Below, piece after piece: positions 6,212 through 7,920 of a stretch of DNA of 7,920 nt. Below the pieces are notes generated by a model. It was not told the origin of the DNA. It saw nothing but the letters and a program-made list of their open reading frames with translations, and searched no databases. The stretch's first letter is position 1. Every line of letters begins with the position of its first letter. The stretch comes from Actinomycetota bacterium (GTDB lineage: Bacteria; Actinomycetota; Acidimicrobiia; Spongiisociales; UBA11373): contig JAUYIV010000397.1 of assembly GCA_030688105.1 (NCBI GenBank), forward strand, positions 1-7,920, read 5' to 3'. The position numbers were made by a program, and so were the translations under genes.

Positions 6212-6217
6212 TACGCT
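6212..6217 (+). promoter_or_regulatory. Candidate -10 box (TACGCT) for the gene pair at 6225
   Basis: TACGCT ends 7 bases before the ATG at 6225, in the 56-base divergent region that also holds the box for the leftward PLP enzyme. No Shine-Dalgarno precedes the ATG. Confidence 0.5.
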
Positions 6218-6224
6218 GGCAGCC

Positions 6225-6485
6225 ATGACTCGCACTGCCGTGAGGCGCTCGTCTCGCATGGTGGAGGGGCCGAGGTTCGAGGTCCCGGGGGGCACCGCAG
6301 TTCTGAGCAGCCGAGTCGACGCACTGGTGCTCGGGCGTTTCTTCGCCACGCGCCACCGGCCGGTTGCGGTCACGGTGACCACGGAAGCCGGGGCGGTGCG
6401 GCACAGGATCCCGGACCCTGGCTGGGTGCTCCGGCTGGCGTCCTACGCTCTGATGGTGCTGTCGATCCCCAGGAGGCGCCGATGA
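6225..6485 (+). CDS. Basic 86-residue protein of unknown function, upstream of gerW-like gene
   Basis: I do not recognise a family. The product begins MTRTAVRRSSRMVEGPRFEV, a basic head, has a beta-rich middle (about 15-62, with alternating hydrophobic residues such as VAVTVTTEAG), then a moderately hydrophobic segment (about 66-81, WVLRLASYALMVLSIP) and ends in four arginines. The last part could be a weak membrane helix held by the arginine cap, or a surface-binding helix. Its TGA overlaps the next ATG in ATGA, and the downstream Shine-Dalgarno lies in its last codons, so the two genes are translationally linked. The start at 6225 is supported by the TACGCT box; Met12 is an alternative. That it acts with the GerW-like protein is inferred from the coupling alone. 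Confidence 0.72.
   Translation: MTRTAVRRSSRMVEGPRFEVPGGTAVLSSRVDALVLGRFFATRHRPVAVTVTTEAGAVRHRIPDPGWVLRLASYALMVLSIPRRRR
6471..6476 (+). promoter_or_regulatory. Consensus Shine-Dalgarno for the GerW-like gene
   Basis: AGGAGG lies 5 bases before the ATG at 6482 and is a perfect anti-16S match. It sits inside the last codons of the upstream gene and fixes 6482 as the start, ruling out the longer in-frame extension back to 6110. Confidence 0.85.
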
Positions 6486-6856
6486 GCCCGCTCGAGCACG
6501 TCACCGAGGCGGCCGGCAAGGCGGAGGCCCTTCTCCAGTCCATCCTCGGCTCTGCCAAGAGTGAGGACGTCTACGGCCCGGTCACGACCGTGGGTGACCG
6601 CACGATCATCCCCGTTGCTGCCATCGAGCGCGCCGGCGGCTTCGGTTTCGGCGGCGGCGGAGGGTCCGACGACCAGGACAATGAGGGCGGCGGAGTCGGT
6701 GTGGGTGGCGGCGGAGCGTCCACGGCCCGGCCGGTGGCAGTCATCGAGATCGACGAGTCGGGAGTGCGTGTCAGGCCGATCCTCGACCTCACCAAGGTGG
6801 CACTGGTGGCCCTCGCCGCGGTGTTCGCAATCCGGCGCGTGCGCCGAGGCCACTGA
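6482..6856 (+). CDS. GerW/YtfJ-family glycine-rich protein with C-terminal helix
   Basis: A 124-residue protein of the Spore_YtfJ (GerW) type. Features in order: a helical N-terminus (about 4-27); the family core DVYGPVTTVGDRTIIPVAAI (29-48); a glycine-rich stretch (about 52-79) with an acidic insert DDQDNE (63-68); the strand-rich PVAVIEIDESGVRVRPI (84-100); and a hydrophobic C-terminal segment (about 104-117) ending in basic RRVRRGH. In Bacillus the family member is needed for normal spore germination with particular germinants, but homologues are widespread in organisms that do not form endospores, where the role is unknown. The C-terminal helix suggests membrane anchoring with the glycine-rich domain on one face. 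It is coupled to the upstream 86-residue gene by ATGA overlap and a perfect Shine-Dalgarno. Family call is good; function is not known. Confidence 0.87.
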   Translation: MSPLEHVTEAAGKAEALLQSILGSAKSEDVYGPVTTVGDRTIIPVAAIERAGGFGFGGGGGSDDQDNEGGGVGVGGGGASTARPVAVIEIDESGVRVRPILDLTKVALVALAAVFAIRRVRRGH

Positions 6857-6879
6857 GGCCCGGCCTCGCCGCTAGAGGC
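6855..6879. terminator. Possible bidirectional hairpin between convergent genes
   Basis: GAGGC-CCG-GCCTC (6855-6867) can fold as a 5-bp stem, and the second arm can instead pair with GAGGC at 6875-6879 over a 7-base loop. It lies in the 29-base gap between the gerW-like stop and the convergent hydrolase stop. There is no T-run on either side, so factor-independent termination is uncertain, and short GC stems are common by chance in such DNA. Confidence 0.3.
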
Positions 6880-6885
6880 GATCGG

Positions 6886-7920
6886 TCACCCGTCCCCGAG
6901 TGTCAGAAGCACCATGCGAGCGATGGCGTCGTGACCCAACTCGTTCGGATGAAGTGTCCCGCTCGTCCGGACCCGGGACTCCCCCTGAAGGACGGCCGAC
7001 TGGGTCGCAGTGCGATACCAGGTGACGTCGGACCCACCGACCAGCTCCACCACGTCACCCCGGCCGGGGTTGCGGAACCATCCCGGACCGTAGTCGGGCC
7101 ACGGTGCGCAATAGCCGTGGCCCGCGGCGAAGGCCGCGGCGATCCCATCGACATAGGCCCAGTTCTTGGAGGCCGCCACCGACCGAAGGGTGTCGTTCAG
7201 GGGCTCCAGCAGGCGATCGACGCCCAGCGCTTGCTCGTGGCGATCGATCTCGTTGAATCGAAACGGTGGTGTGGTGTCCCCGACGATCTCACCGCAGGTC
7301 GAGCCACCAGCTTCCGCACCGGTCGGATCGGGATAGCCGACGAGAAGCACCCGGTCGATGTCCAGTCTGCTCAACTGCTCCGCAAGCCGGTCGAACGCGC
7401 CCGGCAGGCCAACCAGGCCCGGGAGCTGGCCCCACCCTCGGTCGCTCTCGTCCGGGCGGCAGACGATCGACACTGGGGCGTCGTAGCCGAGACGGACCCC
7501 GCGGCTCCAGTCACCGTCGGCGACTGCGGCAAACGTGTTCTCGATTAGCCGGTCGTAGCAGATCGGGTCGAACATCCGATCCGCCTCGATGAGCGACCGG
7601 ACGACGCGAGTGAAGCCGACGTCGTTGCCACCTGCCTGGATCAAGAGCAGGTCGATCCGGCGGTTGCCCACGATCGCCCGCAACTCGTCGACCTGGGCCA
7701 CGGGGGTCTCCCCGCCCTGTGGCGAAAGAATCCCCGCGTCGATACGCGCCCCCGACGTCGCGACCGTCACGAACGTCACCGACGTGGCGTTGCCGGTCCG
7801 CTCGAGCGAGAGGGCGACGCGGGCCGGCCACGCCAGGGTCGACCGATGGGCCGCGGCGTGGGCGGCATTGGCGCCAGGGTCGTACGAGCCGGCCCAGCGA
7901 GCCTCGCTCGATGGCTGCCT
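6886..7920 (-). CDS. SGNH/GDSL-type hydrolase, probably secreted; N-terminus outside the window
   Basis: The frame is open to the window edge, giving 344 visible residues; the N-terminus with any signal peptide and the catalytic-serine block (GDS) must lie beyond 7920. Visible blocks are a segment resembling the part just after block I (YDPGANAAHAAAHRSTLAWP, about residues 13-32 of the visible part), block III QAGGNDVGF with the oxyanion-hole Gly-x-Asn-Asp, and block V GTLHPNELGH with the catalytic His. The residue three before that His is Gly rather than the usual Asp, as can occur in Ser-His-dyad members. Four cysteines (in ICYD, IVCRP, STCGE and GYCAP) suggest disulfides and export. The family hydrolyses esters of lipids or carbohydrates; the substrate here is unknown. 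A GTG inside the frame at 7779 is not the true start because homologous sequence continues upstream of it. Confidence 0.86.
   Translation of the reverse strand, partial: RQPSSEARWAGSYDPGANAAHAAAHRSTLAWPARVALSLERTGNATSVTFVTVATSGARIDAGILSPQGGETPVAQVDELRAIVGNRRIDLLLIQAGGNDVGFTRVVRSLIEADRMFDPICYDRLIENTFAAVADGDWSRGVRLGYDAPVSIVCRPDESDRGWGQLPGLVGLPGAFDRLAEQLSRLDIDRVLLVGYPDPTGAEAGGSTCGEIVGDTTPPFRFNEIDRHEQALGVDRLLEPLNDTLRSVAASKNWAYVDGIAAAFAAGHGYCAPWPDYGPGWFRNPGRGDVVELVGGSDVTWYRTATQSAVLQGESRVRTSGTLHPNELGHDAIARMVLLTLGDG

Noticed and set aside
5257..6228. Rightward open frame over the PLP enzyme gene
   Set aside because: Antisense shadow of a gene with all PLP-enzyme motifs; long antisense frames are expected at this GC content.
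6110..6481. N-terminal extension of the GerW-like gene
   Set aside because: A perfect Shine-Dalgarno and ATGA overlap fix the start at 6482; the extension has no family character.
6650..6720. GGC/GGA repeats resembling a microsatellite
   Set aside because: They encode the glycine-rich stretch normal for the GerW/YtfJ family and are not a tandem repeat in the strict sense.
1..7920. CRISPR array, tRNA/rRNA genes, insertion sequences, riboswitches
   Set aside because: No regularly spaced repeats, cloverleaf-like segments, transposase frames or terminal repeats were seen, and intergenic gaps are too short for most riboswitches.

Overview
The window is a high-GC, gene-dense bacterial chromosome segment. 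Its codon use, leaderless-type gene starts and families (TrmI, an actinobacterial holin-X-like protein, many tiny single-helix membrane proteins) suggest an actinobacterium, possibly Acidimicrobiia-like. That placement is inference; no marker gene here fixes the taxon. There are no tRNAs, rRNAs, mobile elements or CRISPR arrays, and no gene-free stretch longer than about 100 bases.

Layout. On the left, a leftward pair runs off the window: a 34-residue membrane peptide gene (671-775) overlaps by 4 bases the start of trmI, the tRNA m1A58 methyltransferase (1-674, C-terminus outside). A divergent region (776-850) carries a 12-bp perfect inverted repeat, and each arm contains a TAGAGT box. From it a small membrane protein gene reads rightward (851-1213). 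A leftward four-gene operon follows: ppa (2598-2116), a stand-alone LON-domain protein (2113-1556), a holin-X-like two-helix protein (1555-1262) and a small one-helix protein (1265-1068). Its genes abut or overlap.

Divergent from ppa are two rightward transporters, an MFS permease (2692-3996) and a DMT/EamA permease (4034-4933). The EamA gene converges on a leftward PLP enzyme of the cysteine desulfurase-like VC1184 type (6168-4930), and both genes stop on the same CTAG. A 56-base divergent region then starts a rightward pair: a basic 86-residue unknown (6225-6485) and a GerW/YtfJ-type glycine-rich protein (6482-6856). The right end is a leftward secreted-type SGNH/GDSL hydrolase whose N-terminus lies outside the window (7920-6886).

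How it works together. This is mostly housekeeping (tRNA modification, pyrophosphate removal), export and small envelope proteins in short operons, not one pathway. The clearest non-gene pattern is a consistent start architecture. The first genes of transcription units have a TAnnnT box 6-8 bases before the start codon and no Shine-Dalgarno, while two downstream genes have strong Shine-Dalgarno sites and overlapping or abutting starts. I do not see convincing evidence of a new multi-gene system. The best leads are the divergent inverted repeat, the PLP enzyme without the usual catalytic cysteine, the GerW-like pair outside an evident endospore former, and the 34-residue peptide coupled to trmI.
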